The notes under the pieces are model-generated. The model was given only the letters and a program-made list of their open reading frames with translations. It did not search any database and had not been told where the DNA came from. A DNA stretch of 64,000 nt, from the NCBI RefSeq assembly GCF_014696225.1, contig NZ_JACJPV010000024.1:1-64000 (forward strand). Direction: 5' to 3'. This document shows, one piece after another, positions 21,668 through 30,834 of this stretch. Position 1 is the stretch's first letter. Every line of letters begins with the position of its first letter. Source of the stretch: Anabaena sp. FACHB-1237. GTDB taxonomy: Bacteria > Cyanobacteriota > Cyanobacteriia > Cyanobacteriales > Nostocaceae. The position numbers and the translations under genes are program-made.

Positions 21668-22840
21668 ATGAATCAATTGTATCTTCACCGTTCCCAATTT
21701 CCCGCTTTAGCTAATAAGGTTTATTTTAATTATGGTGGACAAGGTCCTTTACCTCAGTCTGCCTTAGATGCGATCATTGAAACTGAGACATCTATCCAAA
21801 ATATTGGACCTTTTAGTAATGAAACCTATCGCTGGATATCTCCACAGATGCAAAGTTGTCGAGAGTCTATCGCTTCTGTATTAAATGTTCCTAGCAATAC
21901 AATTACTCTCACTGGCAATGTAACTGTTGGTTGTAACATTGCGATCTGGGGTATTGACTGGCAACCGGAAGATCACATTCTCATTTCTGACTGTGAACAT
22001 CCTGGAGTTATTGCTGCTACTCAAGAAGTTAGTCGTAGGTTTGGAGTAGAAGTAAGTACCTGTCCGATAATGGCTACCTTAAATTTTGGCGATCCTATCA
22101 GTGTAATTATTGAAAATATACGCCCTAATACTCGATTAGTAATACTAAGTCATGTTTTATGGAATACTGGACAAGTTCTACCTATTGACAAAATTGCTAA
22201 ATTATGCAAAGACAATGAATCTTTATTATTGATAGATGCAGCGCAGTCCGTGGGGGTATTACCATTAGATTTAATGGATTTAGGTGTGGATTTTTACGCA
22301 TTTACAGGTCATAAATGGTTATGTGGTCCTGGGGGAGTGGGAGGTTTATATGTGAGTGAGTCAGCTAGGGAAAAATTAAATCCTACTTTTATCGGGTTAA
22401 ATGGAGTAATTACCAATAGTCAAGCACAACCTATAGATTGGCAACCGGATGGTCGAAAATATGAGGTATCAACATTATCAAATGCATTGTATATGGGATT
22501 AAAAAGTGCGATCGCTGTTCATGAACAATGGGGAACAGCAACAGCAAGATATAAACAAATATGTGATAATGCGGCATATTTATGGGAGAAATTAAATAGT
22601 TTACCTGATATCAAATGTTTAAAAAATTCACCTCCAGAAAGTGGTTTAGTGTCCTTTCAACTGACAAATGATCAACCTCATGCTAAGTTAGTCAGTTTCT
22701 TAGAATCGCAAAACATTTTAACTAGAACTATTGCCCATCCCAGTTGTATTAGAGTGAGTGTACATTATCTAACACTAATATCAGAAATTGATCAATTAAT
22801 AGATAAGATCACTGACTTCTTGAAGAAGTCGGTGATCTAA
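21668..22840 (+). CDS. Class V aminotransferase fold; cystine/cysteine C-S lyase (C-DES-like)
   Basis: A 390-aa PLP-dependent enzyme. The N-terminus HRSQFPALANKVYFNYGGQG, the GNVTVGCNIAIWGIDW and SDCEHPGV segments and the PLP lysine in FYAFTGHKWLCGPGGVGG closely follow the Synechocystis cystine C-S lyase (C-DES). That enzyme breaks cystine to cysteine persulfide, pyruvate and ammonia and can feed iron-sulfur assembly. SufS/NifS desulfurases are the main alternative, but the active-site Cys loop of those enzymes is not seen. The last ten codons are encoded by one arm-pair of the GACTTCTT hairpin family. Confidence 0.85.
   Translation: MNQLYLHRSQFPALANKVYFNYGGQGPLPQSALDAIIETETSIQNIGPFSNETYRWISPQMQSCRESIASVLNVPSNTITLTGNVTVGCNIAIWGIDWQPEDHILISDCEHPGVIAATQEVSRRFGVEVSTCPIMATLNFGDPISVIIENIRPNTRLVILSHVLWNTGQVLPIDKIAKLCKDNESLLLIDAAQSVGVLPLDLMDLGVDFYAFTGHKWLCGPGGVGGLYVSESAREKLNPTFIGLNGVITNSQAQPIDWQPDGRKYEVSTLSNALYMGLKSAIAVHEQWGTATARYKQICDNAAYLWEKLNSLPDIKCLKNSPPESGLVSFQLTNDQPHAKLVSFLESQNILTRTIAHPSCIRVSVHYLTLISEIDQLIDKITDFLKKSVI
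22806..22838. terminator. GACTTCTT-family hairpin overlapping the lyase 3' end
   Basis: Near-perfect palindrome GATCACTGACTTCTT / AAGAAGTCGGTGATC with one wobble pair, lying inside the last codons of the cystine lyase gene (stop at 22838-22840). The element thus contributes the C-terminal peptide of that protein. Confidence 0.6.
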
Positions 22841-22875
22841 ATCTAAATTGGGTACATTAAATAATCAATAAAACT

Positions 22876-23952
22876 ATGAAAAGATTAACAATATATATAG
22901 CCATGACAAATCATGGTTATGGACATACAACCCGCACAGCAGCCATCGCTAATACTATCCAAAAATTATGCCCAGATGTGTTATTAATTTTAACTACAAC
23001 AGCCCCAAGATGGTTAATAGAAAGCTATATTGAAGGTGATTTTATTCTGCGGCAAAGGGCATTTGATTTAGGCATCGTTCAAAGCGATAGTTTAACGATG
23101 GACAAAACAGCAACTTTAGAAAAATTGCGAGAAATCCAAAAAAATTATCGGTCTTTAATAGCTTCAGAAGTTAATTTTATTCAACAAAATCGAGTTGATT
23201 TAATATTGGGAGATATTCCCTTTTTAGCCGCTGGTTTTGCTAAAGCAGCCAATATTCCCTGTTGGATGATCAGTAATTTTGGCTGGGATTTTATTTATCG
23301 AGACTGGGGGGGAGAATTTACAGAAATAGCAGATTGGATTAGTGAATGGTATAGTAAAAGCGATCGCTTATTTCGTTTACCATTTTATGAACCAATGTCA
23401 GCATTTTCTAATATTACAGATGTCGGTTTAACAGGAGGTTCTCCCCATATTTCAGTAGATGAAATTAGGCAAAAATGGAATATTAAAACACCTCCAGACA
23501 AAACCATTTTATTAACATTTGGTGGATTAAGTTTAGATGCAATTCCCTATCATAACTTGAGTAAATTTCCAGACTGGCAATTTATTACATTTGATAGAAA
23601 GGCCCCGAATTTAGCCAATTTAATCAAAATTACTGATTTTAAATATCGTCCTGTGGACATCATGCCAATTTGCAATAAAATCATATCAAAACCTGGGTAT
23701 GGTACATTTGCTGAAGCCACAAAATTACAAATACCCATAGTTACCATACCGCGTGAAGACTTCGCAGAATCACCAATTCTGTTAACAGGAATTACTAATT
23801 ATAATCATCATCAAATTATTACATCTACCGAATTTTTTCAAGGAGATTGGGAATTTATTCAGGATATACCACACCCTCCCAAAAAACCTGATAAAATTAA
23901 TCAAGATGGTAATGAAACCATTGCCCAATCTGTGATAAATTATTTAATGTAA
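22876..23952 (+). CDS. Glycosyltransferase-like protein (L-arabinokinase N-terminal type)
   Basis: A 358-aa GT-B-like protein. The glycine/His-rich N-terminus (AMTNHGYGHTTRTAAIANTI) and the late SKPGYGTFAEATKLQIP segment match the domain that precedes the GHMP kinase domain in plant L-arabinokinase, and are also reminiscent of MurG-type glycosyltransferases. No GHMP kinase domain follows, so this is a stand-alone form. It begins 35 bases after the cystine lyase gene on the same strand and may be co-transcribed with it. Substrate is unknown. Confidence 0.8.
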   Translation: MKRLTIYIAMTNHGYGHTTRTAAIANTIQKLCPDVLLILTTTAPRWLIESYIEGDFILRQRAFDLGIVQSDSLTMDKTATLEKLREIQKNYRSLIASEVNFIQQNRVDLILGDIPFLAAGFAKAANIPCWMISNFGWDFIYRDWGGEFTEIADWISEWYSKSDRLFRLPFYEPMSAFSNITDVGLTGGSPHISVDEIRQKWNIKTPPDKTILLTFGGLSLDAIPYHNLSKFPDWQFITFDRKAPNLANLIKITDFKYRPVDIMPICNKIISKPGYGTFAEATKLQIPIVTIPREDFAESPILLTGITNYNHHQIITSTEFFQGDWEFIQDIPHPPKKPDKINQDGNETIAQSVINYLM

Positions 23953-23971
23953 AGTTTCGCTGTACAGTAGC

Positions 23972-23988
23972 GCAAGCATCTTGCTTGC
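23972..23988. repeat. Short palindrome GCAAGCATCTTGCTTGC
   Basis: Dispersed small palindrome between the glycosyltransferase-like gene and the yjbQ-like gene, preceded by ACAGTAG as in the copy near 51495. Confidence 0.6.
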
Positions 23989-24050
23989 ATACTGATATTT
24001 ATGCTAATATTACCCATTACGGGTCACTAATCAGCTATTAGCACTAAAAA

Positions 24051-24470
24051 ATGACACACTACCAAAAACTATTAAGAATTTCCACCACCGGAAAATCATT
24101 TCAAAATGTTACATCCAAAATAGCAGCAATAGTAACAGAATCAGGAGTAAAAACCGGACTTTGTAGTTTATTTTTACGGCATACATCAGCGAGTTTAGTA
24201 ATTCAAGAAAATGCGGATCCTGATGTATTAGTTGACTTAGCAAACTTTATGGACAAATTAGTTCCCGACGGTAACAAATATCATTATATTCACAATGCCG
24301 AAGGACCTGATGATATGCCAGGACATATTCGGACAGTTTTAACCCATACATCTGAACAAATACCCATAAATAATGGACATTTAGTATTAGGAACATGGCA
24401 AGGAATTTATATTTGGGAACATCGTCAACATAACCATATTCGAGAGTTAGTAGTACATATTTCTGCATAG
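24051..24470 (+). CDS. YjbQ/UPF0047 family protein
   Basis: A 139-aa single-domain protein with the family blocks LRHTSASLVIQENADPDV, HYIHNAEGPDDMPGHIRTVL and GTWQGIYIWEHR, whose conserved His residues form a metal-binding trimeric active site in solved structures. Some members show weak thiamine-phosphate synthase activity, but the physiological reaction is uncertain. The full family length (about 130-140 aa) is present. It is followed by a convergent response regulator gene. Confidence 0.93.
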   Translation: MTHYQKLLRISTTGKSFQNVTSKIAAIVTESGVKTGLCSLFLRHTSASLVIQENADPDVLVDLANFMDKLVPDGNKYHYIHNAEGPDDMPGHIRTVLTHTSEQIPINNGHLVLGTWQGIYIWEHRQHNHIRELVVHISA

Positions 24471-24572
24471 TTATTAGCAGTCAGCAGTCAGGAGTTAAGT
24501 AGGGTTAATTAACCCCTGTCTCAGCTTCAAACCTTTTCAAATATAATCAAATATAAAATTTATTTTGCACGA

Positions 24573-25256
24573 CTACTTACCAAAGCGATAACCTTTACCA
24601 TATACATTGTGAATAAGAGGCATTTCACCTAGTAACTCTATTTTACGACGTAAAAGACGAACTAATGCGGCAATAACATTACTACTAGGTTGTTCTTCAT
24701 TTTCCCATAAATGTTGCAATATTTGGGAGTGAGTCAGTAATTGTCCCGTATTTTCCATAAAAAACTGCAACAACTGACTTTCTTTTTGAGAAAGTTCAAT
24801 AATTCTACCGTGACGATAAGCAATTTGATTTTCTATATCTAGTTCTAAATCTGCTACTACTAATTTGTTTATTATATTAGTACAAGTTTCTATATTTGCA
24901 GCACGTCTTAATAAAGCTCTTACTCTTGCTAATAGTTCTCTAAGTTCAAAAGGTTTAATTAAATAGTCATCAGCACCAGCATCTAAACCTTGGACTCTGT
25001 CGTCTAAAGTATCCTTAGCTGTGAGAAAAAGTACAGGGGTAGTTTTACCTTGATGGCGCAATTCTTGACATATTTGTAACCCAGTTTTTCCCGGTAACAT
25101 CCAATCTAAAATTAGTAAATCATAACTACCTGCTTGTGCTAAATTATCACCATCTAATCCATTATATGCTGTATCCACAAGATAACCTTCACGAGTTAAT
25201 AAGCGACTGAGAGGATCTGTAAGTTCAATTTCATCATCAACTAATAAAATGTTCAT
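24573..25256 (-). CDS. OmpR-family two-component response regulator (RppA-like)
   Basis: A 227-aa regulator. The receiver domain (1-120) has the acidic pair in LLVDDEIE, the phospho-acceptor Asp in LLILDWMLPGKTG (near residue 51), the Thr in LFLTAKD and the Lys in LIKPFELREL. The C-terminal winged helix has ELSQKESQLLQFFMENTGQ and ends NVYGKGYRFGK. The sequence resembles the cyanobacterial RppA/NrsR-type regulators. No histidine kinase gene is adjacent. The divergent hisG start is 74 bases away, so the two share a short promoter region. Confidence 0.93.
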   Translation of the reverse strand: MNILLVDDEIELTDPLSRLLTREGYLVDTAYNGLDGDNLAQAGSYDLLILDWMLPGKTGLQICQELRHQGKTTPVLFLTAKDTLDDRVQGLDAGADDYLIKPFELRELLARVRALLRRAANIETCTNIINKLVVADLELDIENQIAYRHGRIIELSQKESQLLQFFMENTGQLLTHSQILQHLWENEEQPSSNVIAALVRLLRRKIELLGEMPLIHNVYGKGYRFGK

Positions 25257-25329
25257 CTTCCATTCATCTTGTTGGTCAATATAGCTATATTCTAGTTAAT
25301 ACTAAATACAATCAGGATACCAAAAAATA

Positions 25330-25974
25330 ATGTTAACTGTAGCATTACCAAAAGGGGAATTACTCAAAAATAGCATCCAGCTATTAAAATCTGTAGGGTT
25401 AGACTTTAGTGCTTTTTTAGAAGCAGGAAATCGTCAATTACAAATTGTGGATGGTAGTGGACAAGCAAAAGGTTTATTAGTACGAGCGCAAGATGTACCA
25501 GTATATGTAGAATATGGTCAAGCACAATTAGGAATTGTGGGTTATGATGTTTTAAAAGAAAAACAACCGCAAGTTGCCCAATTAATTGATTTAAAATATG
25601 GTTATTGTCGGATGTCTGTAGCAGTAAAAGCTAACAGTATTTATAAGTCTCCTTTGGATTTACCTGCACATGGTAGAGTAGCTTCTAAATATGTAAATTG
25701 TGCGCGGGAATATTTTCAAGATTTAGATTTACCTGTGGAAATTGTTCCTTTGTATGGTTCTGTAGAATTGGGTCCAATTACGGGAATGTCAGAAGCTATT
25801 GTTGATTTAGTTTCCACTGGTAAAACATTACGAGAAAATGGTTTAATTGAAATTGCGGTATTATATGAAAGCACTGCAAGGTTAATCGTTCATCCTTTGA
25901 GTTATAGGTTGAATATGGGGAATATATATCAATTAGTGGAAACAATGAGAAATCAACTTTTGACTAGAATTTAA
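25330..25974 (+). CDS. hisG: ATP phosphoribosyltransferase catalytic subunit (short form HisG)
   Basis: First enzyme of histidine synthesis, joining ATP and PRPP. It is 214 aa, the short form lacking the C-terminal regulatory domain, so it needs HisZ, which must be encoded elsewhere. The N-terminal [28 protein letters not shown] and the PRPP-binding [18 protein letters not shown] are clear. Its stop codon lies within a run of TTAAT tandem repeats. Confidence 0.97.
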   Translation: MLTVALPKGELLKNSIQLLKSVGLDFSAFLEAGNRQLQIVDGSGQAKGLLVRAQDVPVYVEYGQAQLGIVGYDVLKEKQPQVAQLIDLKYGYCRMSVAVKANSIYKSPLDLPAHGRVASKYVNCAREYFQDLDLPVEIVPLYGSVELGPITGMSEAIVDLVSTGKTLRENGLIEIAVLYESTARLIVHPLSYRLNMGNIYQLVETMRNQLLTRI

Positions 25975-25996
25975 TTTAATTTAATTTAATTTAATG
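25969..25996. repeat. 5-base tandem repeat (TTAAT) over the hisG stop
   Basis: About five copies of TTAAT spanning the last codon and stop of hisG. Slippage here would not alter the protein because the stop is in the first unit. Confidence 0.8.
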
Positions 25997-26056
25997 ATCA
26001 TAAAATCTCCTAGAGATGTAACAGATGTATGTTAAACCAAGTTGCTAGTTATAACT

Positions 26057-26204
26057 AGGACTTACGCAAGTGTCACACTAAAAAATCTGTTGAGTGGGTG
26101 CGTCAGATATGAACAATTTGGTTATTTACATGATTTATACTGTCTGACGTGGTTGGTGAGCTTGTCGAACCACACCCTACCAATGTGCCAGTTGCGTAAG
26201 TCCT
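26057..26204. mobile_element. Family A MITE-like element, copy 1
   Basis: A 148-base element with terminal inverted repeats AGGACTTACGCAA / TTGCGTAAGTCCT. The interior includes a GTGGTTGGTGAGCTTG block, TCAGATA/TCTGACG segments and no open frame. Two further copies of the same length and orientation are at 33787 and 36138. Confidence 0.88.
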
Positions 26205-26319
26205 GATATAAACCTTTTCTATCCCCCTAAATCTCCCTTGAATAAGGGGATTTTGATTGATTACCTTCCCAAATCTAGTCTAGGAATAAACCTAATTATT
26301 TGTAATTAGCAACTTACGT

Positions 26320-26454
26320 TATAGCTGTAGACAGAGTAGTTAGGACATCTCATAAAACTCTGACTAAAATTAAGTTTTACTCTTGAATCCTGTAGGGGTA
26401 AAGCGCAATGCTAAACCCCTGCCCTAGGTCCTAATCTTGATGGTTATAGCTATA
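26320..26454. mobile_element. Family C MITE-like element, copy 1
   Basis: About 135 bases bounded by TATAGCTGTAGAC and GGTTATAGCTATA, with GTTAGGACATCT near the left end and GGTCCTAATCTTGATG near the right end. The central GTAGGGGTAAAGCGC hairpin seen in the copy at 40080 is decayed here. Confidence 0.75.
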
Positions 26455-26572
26455 TTGTATATTTAAGATGTCTCTAGGAGGTTTAATTTGGCTATTAATA
26501 AGGTATTGCCAGGTTCATGAATTTTCTGGAGAGTTTTCATAAAATTATGAGTATGTTTAATATCTAAATATG

Positions 26573-26802
26573 AATTTGCCTGTACATGAAGTGGGAATGA
26601 TGGGCGATCGCCTATTTATAGACATTTTATTTAGTAATCGTTTAGGAATGTTTACAATTCTTGGGGTTAATTAACAGAACCCATAGTTCATCCTCAAGTA
26701 AAAGACTTGCGTTACCATCCTCTTCGCAACATAGAAGTCTGGATATCCGATATTTTAGTGTCTTCTATCATAGGTAAGTTAACAAAAGTTGACAAAGATT
26801 GA
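26573..26802 (+). pseudogene. Decayed yqeG-family (HAD IIIA phosphatase) 3' fragment
   Basis: The plus strand reads NLPVHEVGMMGDRLFIDIL, then NRLGMFTILG, a stop and frame change, then TEPIVHPQVKDLRYHPLR, NIEVWISDIL and a stop at 26800-26802. The GDRLFTDIL-GNRLGMFTIL block is the conserved C-terminal HAD motif of cyanobacterial YqeG proteins. The first half with the catalytic DxD motif is missing, and at least one stop/frameshift interrupts the rest. An intact copy may exist elsewhere in the genome. Confidence 0.75.
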
Positions 26803-27181
26803 TAATTCGTTGAAAAACTAAATATAAAGAAATACTTAAGAAATTGAGGGATTGAGAAATTAGGGAAGATAATATATATCAATAACATCAGAGTCAGCCG
26901 AAAAAAGACTCTAGCCTATAGCAAACACATATAAATTTATACAGCGTCAGCCTTCACTATAGAGGGATTGACGCTGTATTATTAGCTATAAATAGGGCTT
27001 GATGAAAAAATATAAAACTGAGGCTGATAAGCACAGAAAATGGGTGCAAGGGTTTTGAGGAGTATAGTACCAAAACAAAGCATTTTTAGTCGGAGAAATC
27101 AAAATTTTCAAATACAAAAAACTCCTTGAACTCCTTAGCCTCAACGAAAGGACTTTTTGGTGCAAACCCTAAATAGGTGCT

Positions 27182-28114
27182 TTAGAGACTTTGTAAAATT
27201 TCATCGTCCACAGAAAAGTCTACAGAGGTTTTATCAGCACCATTGGCTAAATAATCATGTTGGAAAGAGTCTTGTAAACCAGAAATTAAGCTATACTCAG
27301 GTTGCCAATTTAATTCTAGTTGGGCTTTATTAATAGATGCAAAAAAGTGTTGTACTCGCATGGGGAAGGCTTTACGTTTACCAAAGTCGAATTTTTTGGG
27401 ATCGTAATGGAGAATTTTAACATCATTGGCTGATTTACCTACAGCTACAGCACAAGCACGAGCTAAACCGTCAAAAGTGACATAGCGATCGCCTGAAATA
27501 TTGTAAATCTGACCAATGGCTTTTTCATTACCAATTACTTGTACCATAGCCTTAGCTAAATCTTGAACATGGCCTAATTGAGTAAAATGTGTACCATGAC
27601 CAGGAATAAGAATAGGGCGATCGCGCACAATTCTATCAAAAAACCAACTCTCTAAAGGATTATAATTTTTAGGTCCATAGATATAAGTGGGACGAATAGA
27701 AGTAAAAGGAATACCCAGCTGTTGTAAATAAGCCTCAGTCTCATGTTTACCAGCATGACGACTTTGAGGATCAACTGTATCACCTTCAATGTGGGGCATT
27801 TGGTCACACTTGAGGTAAACTCCAGCAGAACTCATATAGATAAAATGTTTAACTCTACCCTGAAAAATTTCTGCTAAAGGTTGAGTATCAGATAATTCTC
27901 GACCATTATTATCAAAAATCACATCAAACTCTTCATTGCCTAGTTTTTCCTGCAATTGACTAGGATTAGAGCGATCGCCTACAATTTGTCCTACTCCTGA
28001 TGGTGCGGCATGATTACCCCGATTATACAACACCACATCATGACCAGCAGCCACTAATAACCGAGTTAGATACACACCAATAAAACGAGTACCGCCAATT
28101 ACCAGAATACGCAT
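27182..28114 (-). CDS. NAD-dependent epimerase/dehydratase-like protein (CSP41-like)
   Basis: An atypical short-chain dehydrogenase of about 310 aa. The N-terminal Rossmann motif RILVIGGTRFIGVYLTRLL is clear. The MSSAGVYLK and GPKNYNPLESWFFDRI segments match the cyanobacterial homologues of chloroplast stem-loop-binding protein CSP41, an RNA-binding/ribosome-associated branch of the family. Start 28114 is chosen because GAGGAA precedes it at the right distance; an in-frame ATG at 28132 would add a basic MRKRKF extension. Whether it is an enzyme or an RNA-binding protein cannot be judged from sequence. Confidence 0.88.
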   Translation of the reverse strand: MRILVIGGTRFIGVYLTRLLVAAGHDVVLYNRGNHAAPSGVGQIVGDRSNPSQLQEKLGNEEFDVIFDNNGRELSDTQPLAEIFQGRVKHFIYMSSAGVYLKCDQMPHIEGDTVDPQSRHAGKHETEAYLQQLGIPFTSIRPTYIYGPKNYNPLESWFFDRIVRDRPILIPGHGTHFTQLGHVQDLAKAMVQVIGNEKAIGQIYNISGDRYVTFDGLARACAVAVGKSANDVKILHYDPKKFDFGKRKAFPMRVQHFFASINKAQLELNWQPEYSLISGLQDSFQHDYLANGADKTSVDFSVDDEILQSL

Positions 28115-28312
28115 AAACTTCCTCTTTCGCAAAAAGATTACATTCTGCTAATATTACTTTACTGACCACTGACTTCCAATATCAGACATAGAATTTATTT
28201 CCTGTGCGTAGCGCACTTCATGAAGTCAAAAGTTGATATTATGACTCCGTAACTCCGTGACTCCTCATTTGATGTAATATCACCTAATATTAATCATTTA
28301 CCCACATCCACC

Positions 28313-29473
28313 GTGTCTCCTAAATATGCTTTAGTTCATGAATGGTTAACACCTCACGCCACCGGAGGTTCAGAACTCGTAGTTAAGGAAATATTAAATC
28401 ACATTCAGGCGGATTTATACGCACTGATTGACTTTGAATCTATAAACCCCCAAAGTTATTTATATCAACGTCAAATTGGCACAACTTTTTTACAGCATTT
28501 TCCCTTAGCCAGTCGAGGAGTACAAAAGTATTTACCATTGTTACCCCTAGCGATCGAACAACTTGATTTAAGAGAATATAATATCATCCTTTCGTCGTCC
28601 CATGCCGTGGCCAAAGGAGTCATTACCACACCAGATCAAATACATATTTGTTATTGTCATAGTCCCATGCGTTATGCTTGGGATTTAACCTTTGACTATC
28701 TGCAACAAAGTAAACTGGGACAAGGTGCCATAGGATGGATCACAAAATACTTATTACATAGTTTACGGCAATGGGACGTATTAAGTAGCAACCGTGTAGA
28801 TTATTTTCTGGCCAACTCCCAACACACAGCGCGACGCATTTGGCGTTGTTATCGTCGCCAAGCCACCGTTATTTATCCCCCGGTTAATATCCATAACTTG
28901 CCATTTTCTGCAAAAAAAGAAGACTTTTATCTGATAGTTTCCCGGTTAGTCAGCTATAAACAAGTATCTCTGATTGTTCAGGCTTTTAACCAACTAAAAA
29001 AAACCTTAATAATTATTGGTACAGGTCCTGAAATGAGGAAAATCCGTGACATAGCACAATCTCATATTAAAATTTTAGGATGGCAACCTGATGATATAGT
29101 CAAACAATATATGGCTAGTGCTAAAGCCTTTGTTTATGCGGCCTGTGAAGACTTTGGTATTGCACTAGTGGAAGCCCAAGCCTGTGGTACTCCTGTCATT
29201 GCTTATGGAATAGGTGGAGCATCGGAAACAGTTAGAGATATTCGTAGTCATCAATCTACAGGGACTGGTATATTATTCCCATACCAAACCGTAGCGAGTT
29301 TAGTAGAAACAGTGCAACAATTTGAAACCTATCAACATCTCTATGATCATCACTATATACAATCACATTCACAACAATTTTCTGCGGACACTTTTGGTCA
29401 ACGCTACTTGGATTTTATCAATCAATGTCAGCAAGCAAGAGTTAATTTCACAAAAAGTAGTTTCACAGCCTAA
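28313..29473 (+). CDS. Glycosyltransferase family 4
   Basis: A 386-aa GT4 enzyme starting at a GTG. The N-terminus YALVHEWLTPHATGGSELVV, ICYCHSPMRYAWDLTFDYL and YLIVSRLVSYKQVSLIVQAF are typical of WbdZ-like mannosyl-/rhamnosyl-transferases. AACEDFGIALVEAQACGTP contains the EX7E element. It lies on the plus strand directly ahead of a sugar transferase gene, so the pair probably serves a second polysaccharide or glycolipid separate from the large minus-strand locus. Confidence 0.91.
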   Translation: MSPKYALVHEWLTPHATGGSELVVKEILNHIQADLYALIDFESINPQSYLYQRQIGTTFLQHFPLASRGVQKYLPLLPLAIEQLDLREYNIILSSSHAVAKGVITTPDQIHICYCHSPMRYAWDLTFDYLQQSKLGQGAIGWITKYLLHSLRQWDVLSSNRVDYFLANSQHTARRIWRCYRRQATVIYPPVNIHNLPFSAKKEDFYLIVSRLVSYKQVSLIVQAFNQLKKTLIIIGTGPEMRKIRDIAQSHIKILGWQPDDIVKQYMASAKAFVYAACEDFGIALVEAQACGTPVIAYGIGGASETVRDIRSHQSTGTGILFPYQTVASLVETVQQFETYQHLYDHHYIQSHSQQFSADTFGQRYLDFINQCQQARVNFTKSSFTA

Positions 29474-29586
29474 ACTTTTGTATTTATTTGCATTTATTTT
29501 GGAAACTTTTACAAATATTTGCTGACAATTACTACATTTTAGTTTTAATATTGGGAATATGTGTGGTGTGGATTATAAGGAGTATC

Positions 29587-30345
29587 ATGACTGCCCAGGG
29601 TTCACTTCTCTCCGGCAAACGATACCCACGTAAGGATAACAGTACCTCTACTACTGTTTTCTCAAAACGAGGGCGCAAAATTAAACCTTTTCGGGTAAAG
29701 TCGAGAGATTTACCTACTCAGGGTTTATACGGAGATTTTTTTAAAAGACTGTTTGATATAATTTTCTCTTTATCTGTCTTGATTATGTTTTCTCCCTTAT
29801 ACATAATCTTGGCTATTATAGTCGCCTTCAGTTCCCAAGGTCCAATATTTTACATTCAAAAACGGGTAGGTAAAAACTATCGCAGTTTTAATTGTATTAA
29901 GTTTCGCACTATGGTGACAAATGCTGATGAAATCTTGGCACAAATAATGGAAACATCCCCAGAATTAAAGGAAGAATTTGCTAGTAATTTTAAACTTAAA
30001 AAAGACCCGCGTATTACCAAAATTGGGCATTTTCTCAGAATGACTAGTTTAGATGAGTTTCCCCAATTCTGGAATGTGTTAATAGGTGATATGAGTGTAG
30101 TAGGACCTAGACCTTTAGTAACAGATGAATTACCTAAATATGGTGATGCTATGGATGATGTGTTAACTATTCGTCCTGGTATTACTGGTCTATGGCAGGT
30201 TTCTGGGCGTAATGATATTCCTTATCCTCGACGGGTACAAATTGATCTATACTATGCCAAAAACCGCAATTTTTGGCTAGACCTACAAATTATTTTGAAA
30301 ACCATTAATGTGGTAATTATGCCTAAAAATAAAGGTGCTTATTAA
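29587..30345 (+). CDS. Initiating sugar transferase (exopolysaccharide)
   Basis: A 252-aa polyprenyl-phosphate sugar-phosphate transferase. One membrane segment (RLFDIIFSLSVLIMFSPLYI) is followed by GPIFYIQKRVGKNYRSF, IKFRTM, TSLDEFPQFWNVLIGDMS, VGPRPLV and PGITGLWQVSGRND. I choose ATG 29587 because TAAGGAG lies six bases upstream. The frame is open back to a TTG at 29488, which would add 33 residues with an extra hydrophobic stretch, so the longer form remains possible. It begins 113 bases after the glycosyltransferase gene. Confidence 0.9.
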   Translation: MTAQGSLLSGKRYPRKDNSTSTTVFSKRGRKIKPFRVKSRDLPTQGLYGDFFKRLFDIIFSLSVLIMFSPLYIILAIIVAFSSQGPIFYIQKRVGKNYRSFNCIKFRTMVTNADEILAQIMETSPELKEEFASNFKLKKDPRITKIGHFLRMTSLDEFPQFWNVLIGDMSVVGPRPLVTDELPKYGDAMDDVLTIRPGITGLWQVSGRNDIPYPRRVQIDLYYAKNRNFWLDLQIILKTINVVIMPKNKGAY

Positions 30346-30376
30346 TTGGTAATTGGTAATTGGTAATTGGTAATTA
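30343..30376. repeat. 7-base tandem repeat (TAATTGG)
   Basis: Nearly five copies of TAATTGG beginning at the stop codon of the sugar transferase gene. It is of the same type as the repeat upstream of the amidase gene. Confidence 0.85.
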
Positions 30377-30468
30377 TCCTCTTACCTATTTCCAATTTGC
30401 TAAACCCTGTAGCTTTAGTTTGGGTTTGCACCAAAAAGCCGGGGATCTGATGGGAGATTATTTTTGGC

Positions 30469-30729
30469 TTATTTTTGTAAGTTTACTTGTGATTGTAGCC
30501 AAGAATCTACAGGTTGTCCATCTTTACGTTTCAATTCTATTTCTATAATCATGACTTCTTTTGAACCAGGAGGAGCAGGTTTTTGATGGAAAATTACGTC
30601 ATATTCTAAAGGGTTTTGATTATGTGCTGTTAACCAATCTTGCACTTTTGTTAAGGCAAAAAATGATTGTCCTTGGGCAAACATTTGGGTAATTTGCATT
30701 TGTAAATTATAAGGATTTATACGACCCAT
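30469..30729 (-). CDS. Small conserved-looking hypothetical protein
   Basis: An 86-aa protein of unknown function: no signal peptide, no membrane segment, a mixed alpha/beta pattern and a polar C-terminus (KRKDGQPVDSWLQSQ). ATG 30729 is chosen because GAGGAG lies 9 bases upstream; the frame extends to 30777 without a ribosome-binding site. The good Shine-Dalgarno and normal codon use suggest a real gene. It lies between convergent and tandem neighbours and gives no functional hint. Confidence 0.65.
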   Translation of the reverse strand: MGRINPYNLQMQITQMFAQGQSFFALTKVQDWLTAHNQNPLEYDVIFHQKPAPPGSKEVMIIEIELKRKDGQPVDSWLQSQVNLQK

Positions 30730-30834
30730 GTTAATTTTCTCCTCAATATTAGTACATCGAGTAAATATTAAACCCAAGTATCAAGTATAAATGTAATTTT
30801 ATTTATACTTATATTATGTTTTATTCACTACGTT

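Larger units (their letters stand above)
25975..27181. other. Repeat-rich 1.2-kb gap
   Basis: It contains a TTAAT repeat, a family A element (26057-26204), a family C element (26320-26454) and a decayed yqeG fragment (26573-26802). A hairpin lies near 26941-26977 (ACAGCGTCA / TGACGCTGT), and unannotated sequence follows to the end of the epimerase-like gene. I see no intact gene. Confidence 0.6.
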
